Assembly: GCA_032615215.1 (NCBI GenBank)
Contig: CP128433.1
Location: 889,501-953,500 of the forward strand
Length of the DNA: 64,000 bases
Reading direction: 5' to 3'
Origin: Microbulbifer sp. MKSA007
Lineage (GTDB): Bacteria; Pseudomonadota; Gammaproteobacteria; Pseudomonadales; Cellvibrionaceae
Both the position numbers and the translations under genes were made by a program. A model generated the notes under the pieces. The model made no database searches. It was not told the origin of the DNA and worked only from the letters and a program-made list of their open reading frames with translations. Positions 54,976 through 64,000 of the stretch are shown here, piece after piece; within the stretch, counting starts at the first letter, position 1, and each line of letters starts with the position of its first letter.

Positions 54976-56125
54976 TAATCAAATAAGTAGGAAGCTTATC
55001 TACTCTATTTGGAGTCTTATATTATTGGTTGGCCTTGCAGGGTGTGAATCATACAAAAAGGATGTTCATTTATTTCCAGTAGAAGAGGTACCCGAAAAAC
55101 TCAGTGCATGGAATTTATTGAGGCTGGAGAAAGGTGTGCTCTTCCCTGCGGAAAGAGCATTACCTTACGATTTAAATACGGGGTTATTTACCGATTATGC
55201 TCATAAGTTCAGAACTGTCTGGCTGCCTGAGGGGGCTTTTGCAACCTACGGAGAAGAACAGTTTAATTACCCTGTCGGAACTATCCTAAGCAAGACATTT
55301 TACTATCCACAGGAGAGTAGTGGTGTAGTTCGTCGTACCGATGACTTCTCTGCGGATTATGTTGAGGGGAGCTTTGGGCAGGCACTTGATTTAAATCGTG
55401 TCCGTCTCGTTGAGACACGGCTTTTAATACGCAGGCAGGAAAATTGGCAGGCGCTGCCCTATGTCTGGAATAAAGAGCAGACTGAGGCAACTCTTGAGAT
55501 TGCTGGAGATGTGAAAAGTTTTCAGTTGGTTAGCCTGAACGGACAGCAGGAAAACCTTAGTTATGTAGTACCTGACGCCAATCAATGTGCTGGTTGTCAT
55601 GCAGAAAAGTTTACTGAAAAAGCCATTTCTCCTCTCGGCCCTAAGGCTCGACATCTGAATAAAGACTTTCCCTACCGTAGTGGAGTAGAAAATCAATTGC
55701 TGTTTTGGCAAAAGGCCGGCTATTTACGTGGACTGCCTGATCTGAAAAGTTTGCCGAGAAATGCCAATATTTACGATGCGACTGTGTCGCTGGAAGATCG
55801 CGCCAGGGCATATTTGGATATCAATTGTGGCCACTGCCACAATCCCACTGGGCCGGCAGATACCTCAGGGCTTATGTTGCATCATAGCGAAACTGATTGG
55901 CGCAAACTTGGGCTATGTAAACCGCCTATTGCTGCGGGTACAGGCAGTGGAGGGCATTTATTCGCAATAGTACCGGGAGAGCCTGAAAATTCTATTTTGA
56001 ATTTTCGTGTAGAGTCTACCGCGCCTGGGGCCATGATGCCTGAATTAGGTAGAAGCGTGGTGCATACAGAGGGCGTTGAATTACTAAAGCAGTGGGTAAG
56101 CTCCCTACCGGGAAGCTGCACTTAA
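54965..56125 (+). CDS. Di-haem c-type lipoprotein of the SO_2930/HNE_0200 type
   Basis: A 386-residue lipoprotein (GLAGCESYK) with two c-type haem motifs: CAGCHAEKF (about residue 215) and CGHCHNPTGP (about residue 293). The N-terminal part is beta-rich, with RTVWLPEGAFATYGEEQFNY and VGTILSKTFYYPQESSGVV. The pair with the beta-helix gene is conserved in other bacteria as far as I recall. It overlaps that gene by eleven bases, so they are co-translated. Electron transfer connected with a substrate bound by the helix protein is a reasonable guess. A terminator follows 44 bases later. Confidence 0.85.
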   Translation: MKNNNQISRKLIYSIWSLILLVGLAGCESYKKDVHLFPVEEVPEKLSAWNLLRLEKGVLFPAERALPYDLNTGLFTDYAHKFRTVWLPEGAFATYGEEQFNYPVGTILSKTFYYPQESSGVVRRTDDFSADYVEGSFGQALDLNRVRLVETRLLIRRQENWQALPYVWNKEQTEATLEIAGDVKSFQLVSLNGQQENLSYVVPDANQCAGCHAEKFTEKAISPLGPKARHLNKDFPYRSGVENQLLFWQKAGYLRGLPDLKSLPRNANIYDATVSLEDRARAYLDINCGHCHNPTGPADTSGLMLHHSETDWRKLGLCKPPIAAGTGSGGHLFAIVPGEPENSILNFRVESTAPGAMMPELGRSVVHTEGVELLKQWVSSLPGSCT

Positions 56126-56169
56126 TCTTTATTGGAAGCTATCTGGAAAGAGCTATGTGAAGAGGAGTT

Positions 56170-56196
56170 GGGTATGGAGGGGACAACTCCATACCC
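56170..56196. terminator. Bidirectional hairpin between the di-haem and TetR genes
   Basis: GGGTATGGAG and CTCCATACCC form a perfect ten-pair stem with a seven-base loop, followed by GTTT. It lies between two convergent genes. Confidence 0.7.
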
Positions 56197-56226
56197 GTTT
56201 CCTGGAGACGAGTAATTCAGAAAGAT

Positions 56227-56934
56227 TCAGCCGTATGCTGCAGTTTCAGCAACAACTGTTGCCGCTGGAATTAATCCGTTGATCATCAAGGTGACGGTGC
56301 GTTCCAACAGCGGTGAGTCGATAGCAATAGCACCACTCAAAATTTCATACTCAAGGTTCAGGATCGTACCGTGAGCAATTTGTGCAGCCGCTTCAGAATC
56401 CGCTAGACCCAGTAATTGGAAGAATTCCTTAATCATTGACTCTCTGGCGTGATTGGCCATCCGCACCGCGCGGGTCAGCTGCTCATTGCGAAGCGCTTCA
56501 TTGCGGAATGCCAGTTCAACCAATCTGCGATCCCGGTCTTCAGCCTGGGTGCGAACATGAGTAAGAATAAAACGGGTCAATTGTTGAATCAGCAGTTTAC
56601 GACTGCTATGTGATGCCCGTTCCTGTGCGGATAAATTACGTGCCGCACTAAAACTCTCTTCATGCAGTTGGCGTGTAGCCTCGAGTCCCTGCTCAACAAA
56701 ATAAGTAAATGAATCGCTGATCAGGTCATTCAGGTCTTTGAAATAATAAGTAGTAGCCGCGAGAGGAACGTTAGCTTCGCGGGCGACTGCACGGTGCCTG
56801 ATGCCGCGGATACCTTCTTTAACGATCAGTCTCAGGGTGGCCTCTAGAATCGCCTTGCGCCGCAGACGGCTATCTGCGCGTTGGGCCCGGCGGCCGTGGT
56901 AGACCAATTCAGACTTTCCAGTGTCTACAGTCAT
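56227..56934 (-). CDS. TetR-family transcriptional regulator
   Basis: A 235-residue repressor. The helix-turn-helix is at residues about 25-70: AILEATLRLIVKEGIRGIRH followed by RAVAREANVPLAATTYYFKD, the TetR pattern with the YYFKD turn. The ligand domain is helical and has no name I can assign. It may control a nearby gene or an unlinked one: it lies between the di-haem gene and rnfE with no divergent partner. Confidence 0.88.
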   Translation of the reverse strand: MTVDTGKSELVYHGRRAQRADSRLRRKAILEATLRLIVKEGIRGIRHRAVAREANVPLAATTYYFKDLNDLISDSFTYFVEQGLEATRQLHEESFSAARNLSAQERASHSSRKLLIQQLTRFILTHVRTQAEDRDRRLVELAFRNEALRNEQLTRAVRMANHARESMIKEFFQLLGLADSEAAAQIAHGTILNLEYEILSGAIAIDSPLLERTVTLMINGLIPAATVVAETAAYG

Positions 56935-57267
56935 AGCATTATCCCTGTCTTATTGCGTTGGCGCCGATAGCAAGGTGAAGCTGGTCGGCCGTGCCATTCT
57001 AGCCAAACAAAATTAAAAAAAGGGAATAATGCTATTACATTCGATTACACGAATATTGCACTGGTACAGCGCAATAAATGTAAAAAAGTGGGGATTTGAT
57101 GATGTATCTCATCATACTGAAAAAGTGAAAGATGAAAAATCCGCAAGATACAGATTAGTGAGGAGGTTCACATTTTGGCTTTTGGTGAAAAAATTAAGTT
57201 CTGCAATCGATTGGCAGGATAAATAGCCATTCAATTGCAGAATTAAATTGGTTAGCTGCTGCTTATC

Positions 57268-57981
57268 TTAAGAGATTTTTCCGGTAACACGTACGCGCTT
57301 TGAGCCTGGAATGATCTTAACTTTCTGGCTTTTATGTCTTTCAATACCGATATCAATGGCGTTTTTTGCTGCGATCAATAAGCCGGCGACAAGGAATGCA
57401 CCGGGAGGAAGCACGGCAACAAGAACGCCTGGATAGTCACTGCCAAAAATGGAAATACCCCAATCTTTTGCCATTGAACCAAATAACAAGTCCATATCTG
57501 AAAATAGCGTGCCTTGGCCAAGAATTTCTCTGACTGCGCCAATGGCGATGAGTACTGCAGTGAAACCTATACCCATCATAAATCCATCTGCCAAGGACGG
57601 AAGCACGGGGTTTTTACTGGCAAAAGCATCTGCTCGCCCGAGGATCGCACAGTTGGTTACGATTAGCGGGATAAAAATACCTAGCACCAAGTAAAGCTCG
57701 TAGGTATAAGCCTTCATCAATAGCTCAACGCAGGTAACGAAGGTGGCGATGATCATAACGGAGGCTGGTAAACGGACAGTATCCGGAATTTGTCGTCGGA
57801 TTAGGGAGACCGCAAGGTTGGAGCAGGTGAGAACTCCGGTAGTGGCCAAACCGAGGCCGATGCCGTTCACTACGGAACCGGTGACCGCCAGCAGGGGACA
57901 GAGGCCAAGCAATTGCACCAGCGCGGGGTTATTTTTCCACAGCCCATTTTGGGCGATTTCTGTGTAGCCGGGAGTTGCCAT
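57268..57981 (-). CDS. rnfE: Rnf/Rsx electron transport complex subunit E
   Basis: A 237-residue integral membrane protein with six helices. It begins NGLWKNNPALVQLLGLCPLL, the RnfE/NqrD signature with a Cys that binds a [2Fe-2S] cluster with RnfA, and has LVTNCAILGRADAFASKNPV. With RnfA, B, C, D and G it forms a membrane complex that couples electron transfer between NADH and ferredoxin to ion pumping, or in some species keeps SoxR reduced. It is the last gene of the operon; the usual nth gene does not follow. Its start shares one base with the rnfG stop. Confidence 0.95.
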   Translation of the reverse strand: MATPGYTEIAQNGLWKNNPALVQLLGLCPLLAVTGSVVNGIGLGLATTGVLTCSNLAVSLIRRQIPDTVRLPASVMIIATFVTCVELLMKAYTYELYLVLGIFIPLIVTNCAILGRADAFASKNPVLPSLADGFMMGIGFTAVLIAIGAVREILGQGTLFSDMDLLFGSMAKDWGISIFGSDYPGVLVAVLPPGAFLVAGLLIAAKNAIDIGIERHKSQKVKIIPGSKRVRVTGKIS

Positions 57982-58685
57982 CAGTTCTGCTCCTCAACCG
58001 CCGCAGGTACTTGTTCCGAGTCGATTTCAGAGTTCTCAATCTCTACCGCTCGCTTGGACATTGGCGCATTAAATATTTGTTCGTGGTGCTGGGCTACAAA
58101 CTCAAGCACCTGGTGCACTTCATTGACAACAGCGCGAGGAGTAATTGTTGCGCCAGTAAATTCATCAAAAACGCCGCCATCCTTTTGTACCTTCCAATCG
58201 GCTGAGGGCGGATTTTTTAGTGACAGGCCGTCAAACTGGAGCACCCAGTTACTTTTTTTCAGCTCGACTTTATCGCCCAGCCCCGGAGTTTCTGTGTGGC
58301 TTGTTACCCTGACGCCAGCAATAGTGCCATCGCGATTCACACCAACGAGTATTTTTATCGGGCCGGAATATCCATCCGGTGTGACTGCGGGCACAATGAC
58401 TGCGGAGACTTTTCCGTCCTCTTCCCGCGCGAGATTGATATCTCCACCTTGTTGCAGGCCTAGCTGATTCCAGTAAGGTTTTGGAATTGGATAGGTGTCT
58501 ACCAACATGTCATTACTGTGGCGTTCCAATGGAATAATTTCCAGTAGCGCTTTCGCCGAAGCTTCCCGGATAGCTCTCTCAATCGGTTCTTTAGTCGTAA
58601 TTTGGGTCACTGCGAGTGTACCTGCAGTGACCAGGGCGATAAGAGTGAGAACGGCGGCATTGGAGGCCATTGACTGTTTAAGCAT
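57981..58685 (-). CDS. rnfG: Rnf/Rsx electron transport complex subunit G
   Basis: A 234-residue protein with one N-terminal membrane helix and a periplasmic domain that binds FMN covalently. EFTGATITPRAVV is the flavin-attachment motif, where the Thr of the SGAT-type sequence carries the FMN. It passes electrons within the Rnf complex between RnfD and the Fe-S centres. The gene overlaps rnfD and rnfE by single bases (TGATG), typical of tight coupling. Confidence 0.95.
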   Translation of the reverse strand: MLKQSMASNAAVLTLIALVTAGTLAVTQITTKEPIERAIREASAKALLEIIPLERHSNDMLVDTYPIPKPYWNQLGLQQGGDINLAREEDGKVSAVIVPAVTPDGYSGPIKILVGVNRDGTIAGVRVTSHTETPGLGDKVELKKSNWVLQFDGLSLKNPPSADWKVQKDGGVFDEFTGATITPRAVVNEVHQVLEFVAQHHEQIFNAPMSKRAVEIENSEIDSEQVPAAVEEQN

Positions 58686-59737
58686 CAGCTCTCCTCCAGG
58701 TCGGTAGCGCGGCGGGAGCCCTTGTGGCCATAGGTCCGTGGAAGCGTGTAGTTATCAATGGTTGGTGTTGCAAAGTTCATCAGCAATACAGCAAAAGCCA
58801 CCGCATCGGGGTAAGTGCCCCAGGCCCGGATTACATAAGTGAGCAGCCCCACACCGGCCCCAAAAATCAGGCGGCCCCGGTTACTGGTGGCACCGCTGAC
58901 AGGGTCGGTAATAATAAAGAAGGCCCCAAACATGGTGGCCCCAGAAAATAAATGCAGTACGGGGGATCCCTCTGACAAGGAACTGCCGCTGTCGTAGAAA
59001 AACAGGGAAATCAGAGTGAGGGTGGCGAGCATGGCAACCGGTGCATGCCAGGTAATAATGCCGCGAAATAGTAAGAACAGCCCACCTAATAGGAATCCGA
59101 AGCTGACGGTTTCCCAACCGACTCCAGCAAATGTGCCTTTATTGAGGACCGGCTCCATTTCATAGAGCTGGGAGAGAAGCACTGACTCGTTTAACCGCAC
59201 GATTTCCAGCGGTGTAGCGCGGGTAAAACCATCGACATTGTAGGTACCGATTACCAGAGAGAAGGCCTCTTCCAGGCTAGGTGTCCCGCCGATAACCTCT
59301 GCAGCTCCCACCCAGCGGGTCATATCTACCGGGAAACTAATCAGCAGGACAACATAGCCCACCATTGCGGGGTTAAATGGGTTGTACCCCATACCGCCAT
59401 AAAGATGCTTGGCCAGGACAATAGCCACCGCAGTGCCCACTATCGGCAGCCACCAGGCACAGTAGGCTGGAAGCGCGATACCGAGCAGCAGTGCAGTTAC
59501 AAAAGCACTGCAATCCCGCAGATAGAATGCTGCCGGCCTGCCGCGTAATCTCATTACCGCTGCTTCACACAGAAGCGCTGTGATTGTGCACAGGGCAATA
59601 TTGATCAGTACTCCGATACCGAAATAAATCACCATCGCCAGCACACCGGGTATGGTGGCCGCGGCGACTTGTAGCATGACTTTAGTGGTGTCATTGCCGG
59701 AGCGGGCGTGAGGGGAGGTGGCGCGCATCAGAGACAT
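58685..59737 (-). CDS. rnfD: Rnf/Rsx electron transport complex subunit D
   Basis: A 350-residue membrane protein with multiple helices. MVIYFGIGVLINIALCTITA is an early helix; DPVSGATSNRGRLIFGAGVG holds the Thr/Ser that binds FMN in RnfD/NqrB. It is one of the core ion-pathway subunits. Length and order agree with RnfD in gammaproteobacteria. Confidence 0.95.
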   Translation of the reverse strand: MSLMRATSPHARSGNDTTKVMLQVAAATIPGVLAMVIYFGIGVLINIALCTITALLCEAAVMRLRGRPAAFYLRDCSAFVTALLLGIALPAYCAWWLPIVGTAVAIVLAKHLYGGMGYNPFNPAMVGYVVLLISFPVDMTRWVGAAEVIGGTPSLEEAFSLVIGTYNVDGFTRATPLEIVRLNESVLLSQLYEMEPVLNKGTFAGVGWETVSFGFLLGGLFLLFRGIITWHAPVAMLATLTLISLFFYDSGSSLSEGSPVLHLFSGATMFGAFFIITDPVSGATSNRGRLIFGAGVGLLTYVIRAWGTYPDAVAFAVLLMNFATPTIDNYTLPRTYGHKGSRRATDLEES

Positions 59738-61863
59738 TATTGCTTTCCGTCCTGTGCTGCTTTGTGTTCGCGCATTTTGTCTTCCAGTTTCTTTTGTAGC
59801 TTCTCCAAGGCGCTTTCGAATGCGCCCAGATTAGTATCATCTTCATCCCGAGCCTTTTGCAGGCGAGTCTCAGCTTTGGCGACGCGCTTGCGCAGTGCCT
59901 CGATATCTGCAGCAAGTCTGTCGGCGTCACTCATCTGGGCCCGCGCCTCTGCGGAGGCACGGGCTTTGGTAATTGCCCGCACAGCTGCATTGGTTTCTTC
60001 CTGGTTGGGCTCCCGGGCGGTATCCCTATCGGCGCGTCGTTCGGCAAGGGTCAACTTGTGTTGTGCTTCCTGCAATTTCACTTCAGCAGCTTTGAGTTGC
60101 GCTGCCAATTGGTCGCGCTGGCTCTCATCGGCAGCTTCCAGTTTATTGCGCATGCGTTCCACCCGGCTCTCGGCACTGGAGAAAGTACGCTGGGCGCGGG
60201 CCAAAAGCTGCTTAGGATCCTCCTGGCGGGACTTAACTCGCGCCAGGGCGGCGGCGACAACATCTGCTTCCTGCTTCTCAGCTTTGGCTGTCGGAGATTC
60301 AGGGTTTTGTTCCCTTTGCTGGCGAGCTTGTTCAGCGGCTTTGCGCCGGGCTTCGCGTTTTGCTTCTTTCTCTTTTTCAGCTTTTTCAAGGCGCAACTTG
60401 CGGAATTCGAAACGATCGCGTGCGCGTTCGGACTTCTCTTTTTCCGCTTCAGCAGTGCGAATTGCACCTTTGGCAGCGCGATAGTACTGAACCAGGGGAA
60501 TTGTACTGGGGCAGACGTAAGAGCAGGCACCGCACTCGATACAGTCAAACAGGTTATAGGCCTGTAGCTTCTCCCGTTCGTCGGCGCGGGCATACCAATA
60601 GAGTTGTTGCGGTAGCAGCGAAGCCGGGCATGCCTCTGCGCAAAAACCGCAGCGAATACAAGCTTGGGCCACCGGTGCTGGCGGTAGCTCCTCACGGGTC
60701 GGTACCAGCAGGCAGTTGGTGGTTTTCACGATTGGAGCGCGTTGATCGTCAATCGTATAACCCATCATCGGACCGCCGATGATCACCTTTTGCATCAGGC
60801 CCCGATGGACACCGTGGTATTTGAGGATATGTTCTATGGGAGTGCCGATAGGTACATCGATATTGCGCTGCTGCTCCAGCGCTTTGCCGACAACAGTCGT
60901 CACTCGGCTGATCAGGGGTTCGCCAAATCGAATCGCGCGATATACCGCGCGAGCAGTGCCGACATTCTGGCATACAATCCCCACATTGGCCGGTAGCCCT
61001 TTGTTGGGCACTTCTCGGCCGGTAAGGATTTGGATCAGCTGTTTTTCGCCGCCGGACGGATACTTTGTGGGGAATACCACGATATCGAAACGGGTGCCTT
61101 CAACGGCTTTGCGCATCGCGCGGATAGCTTTGGGCTTATTGTCTTCAATACCAATCAATACCCGTTCGGGCTGGTCGAGGATATGGGCAAGAATTTCCAC
61201 GCCGGCGATAATTTCGTCGGCACGCTCCCGCATAAGCATATCGTCGGCAGTAATATAGGGTTCACACTCTGTGCCATTGATAATCAAAGTATCAATTTCG
61301 GCGCCGCCGTGAGGGTCTAGCTTCACAGCGGTTGGAAACCCTGCACCGCCCATGCCGGCAATACCGCAGTCGCGGATCTTGTCCAGAAGCTCTATCGGTG
61401 AAACCTGAAGGTAATCTTCGCAGGGGGTGAGATCGCACCAGGCATCGTCGCCGTCTGTGCGAATGACAATGCAGTCCTCCAGCAGACCCGAAGGGTGTGG
61501 CACTGGATAGGGTTCAATGGCCATAACCCTGCCGGAGCTGGGAGCATGCACTGGACAGCTAATGAAACCGTCGGCCTCGGCAATCTTTTGTCCCTTTAAT
61601 ACCTTATCACCGAGGTTCACCAGCGGTATGGCGGTGGTACCAGAGTGCTGTAGCAGTGGTACGATCAAGTCCTCGGCGAGGGGGATCACTCCTATAGGCT
61701 CACCGGTACTCTGGTGTTTGTTCTCGGGAGGGTGCACTCCGCCGGGGAAGTCGTTGGGGCGCAGCTCGCGCGCTTTTTCACTGGCAATCAGTTGTGCCTC
61801 GCGGGCTGCGCGTCTCTCCTGAACGGCCTCTCTTTGCTTGGTCTTGCTATCTACGGGGTTCAA
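59737..61863 (-). CDS. rnfC: Rnf/Rsx electron transport complex subunit C
   Basis: A 708-residue soluble subunit that binds NADH/FMN and two [4Fe-4S] clusters. NDFPGGVHPPENK is the N-terminal conserved start of the domain; GIAGMGGAGFPTAVKLDPHG is the FMN/NADH loop; ACIRCGFCAEACP and DCIECGACSYVCP ligate the clusters. The last 250 residues are an Ala/Arg/Glu-rich coiled coil, as in E. coli RsxC, with many repeats. I prefer the TTG at 61863, with GGGGAGG five bases upstream, inside the end of rnfB; a TTG 16 codons earlier is possible. Both are unusual starts. Confidence 0.93.
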   Translation of the reverse strand: MNPVDSKTKQREAVQERRAAREAQLIASEKARELRPNDFPGGVHPPENKHQSTGEPIGVIPLAEDLIVPLLQHSGTTAIPLVNLGDKVLKGQKIAEADGFISCPVHAPSSGRVMAIEPYPVPHPSGLLEDCIVIRTDGDDAWCDLTPCEDYLQVSPIELLDKIRDCGIAGMGGAGFPTAVKLDPHGGAEIDTLIINGTECEPYITADDMLMRERADEIIAGVEILAHILDQPERVLIGIEDNKPKAIRAMRKAVEGTRFDIVVFPTKYPSGGEKQLIQILTGREVPNKGLPANVGIVCQNVGTARAVYRAIRFGEPLISRVTTVVGKALEQQRNIDVPIGTPIEHILKYHGVHRGLMQKVIIGGPMMGYTIDDQRAPIVKTTNCLLVPTREELPPAPVAQACIRCGFCAEACPASLLPQQLYWYARADEREKLQAYNLFDCIECGACSYVCPSTIPLVQYYRAAKGAIRTAEAEKEKSERARDRFEFRKLRLEKAEKEKEAKREARRKAAEQARQQREQNPESPTAKAEKQEADVVAAALARVKSRQEDPKQLLARAQRTFSSAESRVERMRNKLEAADESQRDQLAAQLKAAEVKLQEAQHKLTLAERRADRDTAREPNQEETNAAVRAITKARASAEARAQMSDADRLAADIEALRKRVAKAETRLQKARDEDDTNLGAFESALEKLQKKLEDKMREHKAAQDGKQ

Positions 61864-62473
61864 ACCGCGCCTCCCCGGTATGTTCTTGAATAGTGCGGCG
61901 ATCGCTGGCAATCAGCACCGAGCTATCGCTGGGCTTGTGTGGGTGCCAATCCTGTAAAGCGGTTTCCAGGGGAACCATATCGATACAGTCAACGGGGCAG
62001 GGTTCGACACAAAGGTCACATCCTGTGCACTCATCGGTGATCACCGTGTGCATATATTTGGCGGCGCCCGCAATGGCATCTACCGGGCAGGCCTGAATAC
62101 ATTTGGTGCAACCGATGCACTCTGCCTCGCGGATAAATGCCACTTTTTTTACATCTTCAATACCGTGCTCGGCGTCCAATGGCATGGGCTCTATATCCAG
62201 CAGATTGGCCAACTCATTGATAGTGGCCTGCCCGCCGGGGGGGCACTTGTTGATGGTATCGCCGTGCACTATCGCTTCTGCGTAGGGGCGACAGCCGGGG
62301 TAGCCACACTGGCCACATTGAGTCTGTGGCAACAGCGCATCGACCTGCTCAACGAGCGGGTCACCCTCCACCCGGAAGCGAACGGCTGCGAAACCCAGCA
62401 GGGCACCGAATACCAATGCCATGCCACCGAGCACCAGCAGGGGAGAAGAAATTTGTGAAATCCAGTCCAGCAT
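61847..62473 (-). CDS. rnfB: Rnf/Rsx electron transport complex subunit B
   Basis: A 208-residue ferredoxin-like protein. One N-terminal membrane helix (PLLVLGGMALVFGALLGFAA), a Cys cluster (CGQCGYPGCRPYAEA) for a [4Fe-4S] centre, then two [4Fe-4S] ferredoxin motifs (CIGCTKCIQACPVDAI and CTGCDLCVEPCPVDCI). It carries electrons between RnfC and the membrane. Its 3' end overlaps rnfC. Confidence 0.96.
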   Translation of the reverse strand: MLDWISQISSPLLVLGGMALVFGALLGFAAVRFRVEGDPLVEQVDALLPQTQCGQCGYPGCRPYAEAIVHGDTINKCPPGGQATINELANLLDIEPMPLDAEHGIEDVKKVAFIREAECIGCTKCIQACPVDAIAGAAKYMHTVITDECTGCDLCVEPCPVDCIDMVPLETALQDWHPHKPSDSSVLIASDRRTIQEHTGEARFEPRR

Positions 62474-62482
62474 TTCGAAACC

Positions 62483-63058
62483 CTATACCAGACCGCTAAA
62501 GCCCATAAATGCCAGCGACATCAGTCCGGCAGTGACCATACCGATTGCGGCGCCGCGAAATGGCAGCGGGACATCGGCGGCAAAGAGGCGCTCGCGCATC
62601 GAGGAGAACAAGATTAATACCAGGGAGAAACCCACTGCTGCGCCAAATCCGTAAAGAGTGGATTGTATAAAAGTATGCGCTTTCATAGTGTTCTGCAGGG
62701 CGACACCCAACACGGCACAGTTGGTAGTGATCAGCGGTAGAAAAACGCCTAGCACCTTGTACATCAAGGGGCTGGTCTTCTGGATAAACATCTGTGTGAA
62801 CTGTACGACGACAGCAATCACCAGAATAAATGAGATGGTGCGAAGATCTTCAATACCAAAAGGGGCCAACAGATAGGTGTTGACCAGGTATGAACAAATA
62901 GAGGCCAAAGTAAGTACAAAGGTGGTAGCGCCGGCCATACCCACAGCGGTCTCCAGTTTATTGGAGACTCCCATAAACGGGCACAGGCCGAGAAACTGCA
63001 CTAACACATAATTATTGACCAAGATGGTGCTGAGCAGAATGACGGCAAATTCGGTCAT
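62483..63058 (-). CDS. rnfA: Rnf/Rsx electron transport complex subunit A
   Basis: A 191-residue membrane protein with six helices. MTEFAVILLSTILVNNYVLV is the RnfA/NqrE start and is why I choose ATG 63058 over one 16 codons upstream. FLGLCPFMGVS and ITTNCAVLGVAL contain the Cys residues that bind the [2Fe-2S] cluster with RnfE. It is the first gene of the operon, with nine bases to rnfB. The 350 bases upstream hold no other gene; the promoter is not clear to me. Confidence 0.95.
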   Translation of the reverse strand: MTEFAVILLSTILVNNYVLVQFLGLCPFMGVSNKLETAVGMAGATTFVLTLASICSYLVNTYLLAPFGIEDLRTISFILVIAVVVQFTQMFIQKTSPLMYKVLGVFLPLITTNCAVLGVALQNTMKAHTFIQSTLYGFGAAVGFSLVLILFSSMRERLFAADVPLPFRGAAIGMVTAGLMSLAFMGFSGLV

Positions 63059-63460
63059 AACAGGTCCGGTTAAAGCCCGAGGGCGGAGTGGCGCGAACAG
63101 CGGCAATGGCGTCGGCAGGGTTAAGGTGAGACTAGCACCTTCCTTGTGAGCACCGTCGAATGCCGCGCAGGGCGGCTATTATGGTTGAGTCGCTTGGGGG
63201 CTTCAACTCGTGAGGAGGGTGGCAGGGGAAAAGGGCCGACAAAGGGCCACCTCTGGATCAAAAGGATTCCACTTGGAGTAAAGGTGGAGGTCTTTGTGGA
63301 TACTATTTGCAGTACCTTTGCCAATTTGAAACGATAGGTACAAGATGGGTAACCCAGTTTGGTACTTGGTGTTAAGCGTGGGGTAGAGGCAATACAGTAT
63401 ATTGACGCGGCATGCGTGTTTTTGCTTGAGAGCAACCTTAAATTCAGTTGGAGCAGTTTA

Positions 63461-64000
63461 ATGTCGAACGAAACCTACACTCCCCCCAAGGTTTGGCAGT
63501 GGGATAAGGAAAGCGGGGGCGCTTTTGCCAGTATCAATCGGCCGGTAGCGGGTGCGACCCATGATAAAGCGCTGCCGCAGGGGCAGCACCCGATGCAGCT
63601 CTATTCTTTGGCCACGCCGAACGGGGTTAAAGCGACGGTGATGTTAGAAGAGTTATTGGAACTCGGGTTTGAGGGAGCCGAATACGATGCCCATTTAGTC
63701 CGTATTACTGAAGGAGAGCAGTTTGGCAGTGGTTTTGTAGAGGCAAACCCAAATTCCAAGATTCCGGTCTTAGTGGATCACAGCACTACGCCACCAATCC
63801 GGGTATTTGAGAGTGGCTCCATACTGCTTTACCTGGCGGAAAAGTTTAATGTCTTCTTGCCTCATACGCCCGAGCAGCGCACCGAGGCTTTGAATTGGCT
63901 CTTCTGGCAGATGGGCTCGGCCCCTTACCTGGGGGGAGGCTTTGGACACTTTTATGCCTATGCACCGGAAAAATATGAATACCCGATCAACCGATTTGCT
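63461..64000 (+). CDS. yghU: YghU-like glutathione S-transferase, C-terminus cut by window edge
   Basis: An open frame of 180 codons runs to the right edge. It begins SNETYTPPKVWQWDKESGGA, the extended N-terminus of YghU, then the thioredoxin-like GST domain with QLYSLATPNGVKATVMLEEL (Thr-Pro-Asn for thiol interaction), NPNSKIPVLVDH and FESGSILLYLAEKF (glutathione-binding Glu-Ser). YghU from E. coli reduces disulfides and organic hydroperoxides with glutathione. The gene is divergent from rnfA. About 100 residues are missing here. Confidence 0.93.
   Translation, partial: MSNETYTPPKVWQWDKESGGAFASINRPVAGATHDKALPQGQHPMQLYSLATPNGVKATVMLEELLELGFEGAEYDAHLVRITEGEQFGSGFVEANPNSKIPVLVDHSTTPPIRVFESGSILLYLAEKFNVFLPHTPEQRTEALNWLFWQMGSAPYLGGGFGHFYAYAPEKYEYPINRFA

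Noticed and set aside
57029..57226. 65-codon plus-strand frame between tetR and rnfE
   Set aside because: AT-rich, no ribosome site and composition unlike a protein of this genome.
59737..60700. Coiled-coil end of rnfC as a separate inserted gene
   Set aside because: It is in frame with the Fe-S part and similar Ala/Arg-rich tails are normal in RsxC of gammaproteobacteria.

Overview
The window is about 64 kb of a gammaproteobacterial chromosome. The Rnf/Rsx operon, a leuA-holD-rimI cluster, an AlgP-like AT-hook protein, M13 and M48 peptidases and TonB-type modules all fit a marine, aerobic heterotroph. By overall feel it is a Cellvibrionales/Microbulbifer-like organism; that placement is inference. 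I saw no phage, transposon, CRISPR array, rRNA or tRNA.

Layout. 1-5.5 kb, minus strand: a MATE exporter cut by the left edge, rimI, a holD-like gene, leuA with a promoter and possible leader peptide, then an ohrR-gpx peroxide pair. 5.6-7.6 kb: an FTR1-type iron permease fused to a cytochrome c domain, behind a Fur-like box. 7.7-15 kb, minus: two tandem MFS-PlsC fusion genes (one with a dead acyltransferase), an M13 peptidase, and a chalcone-isomerase-like/TonB fusion. 15.5-21.9 kb, plus: a cyclic-nucleotide-binding protein, an RND pump pair and a P-loop kinase. 22-23.1 kb: an AT-hook protein preceded by a strongly structured leader. 24-31.8 kb: small metabolic genes (mgsA, a lone exbD, kynA, a carbamoylase-deiminase pair, an enoyl-CoA hydratase, glpQ, a Spy-like protein). 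32.3-33.9 kb: an acyl-CoA ligase.

34.0-49.2 kb, minus: a long, nearly continuous locus of thirteen envelope genes. It holds an ExbB/TolQ/MotA-type proton channel, two von Willebrand A proteins whose single N-terminal membrane helix carries an Asp like ExbD/MotB, an Hsp70/actin-like protein, a five-PEGA/SUMF1 fusion, TPR proteins (one with a TonB-like C-terminus), four lipoproteins and an M48 protease. I do not recognise it as a characterised system and regard it as the best candidate for new biology in the window.

49.8-56.9 kb: ilvE, a Yip1-family protein, an esterase, a beta-helix lipoprotein with its di-haem partner, and a TetR regulator. 57.3-63.1 kb, minus: rnfABCDGE. 63.5 kb to the right edge: the start of a YghU-like glutathione transferase.

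A caution about the sequence: eight genes are split in two by an apparent frameshift (holD-like, ftr1, one MFS-PlsC copy, the Hsp70-like gene, PEGA-SUMF1, TPR-TonB, ilvE, the esterase). Every one spans 3n-1 bases and is repaired by adding a single base, nearly always in a homopolymer run. This looks like systematic homopolymer under-calling, not eight pseudogenes, so I list each as one locus.
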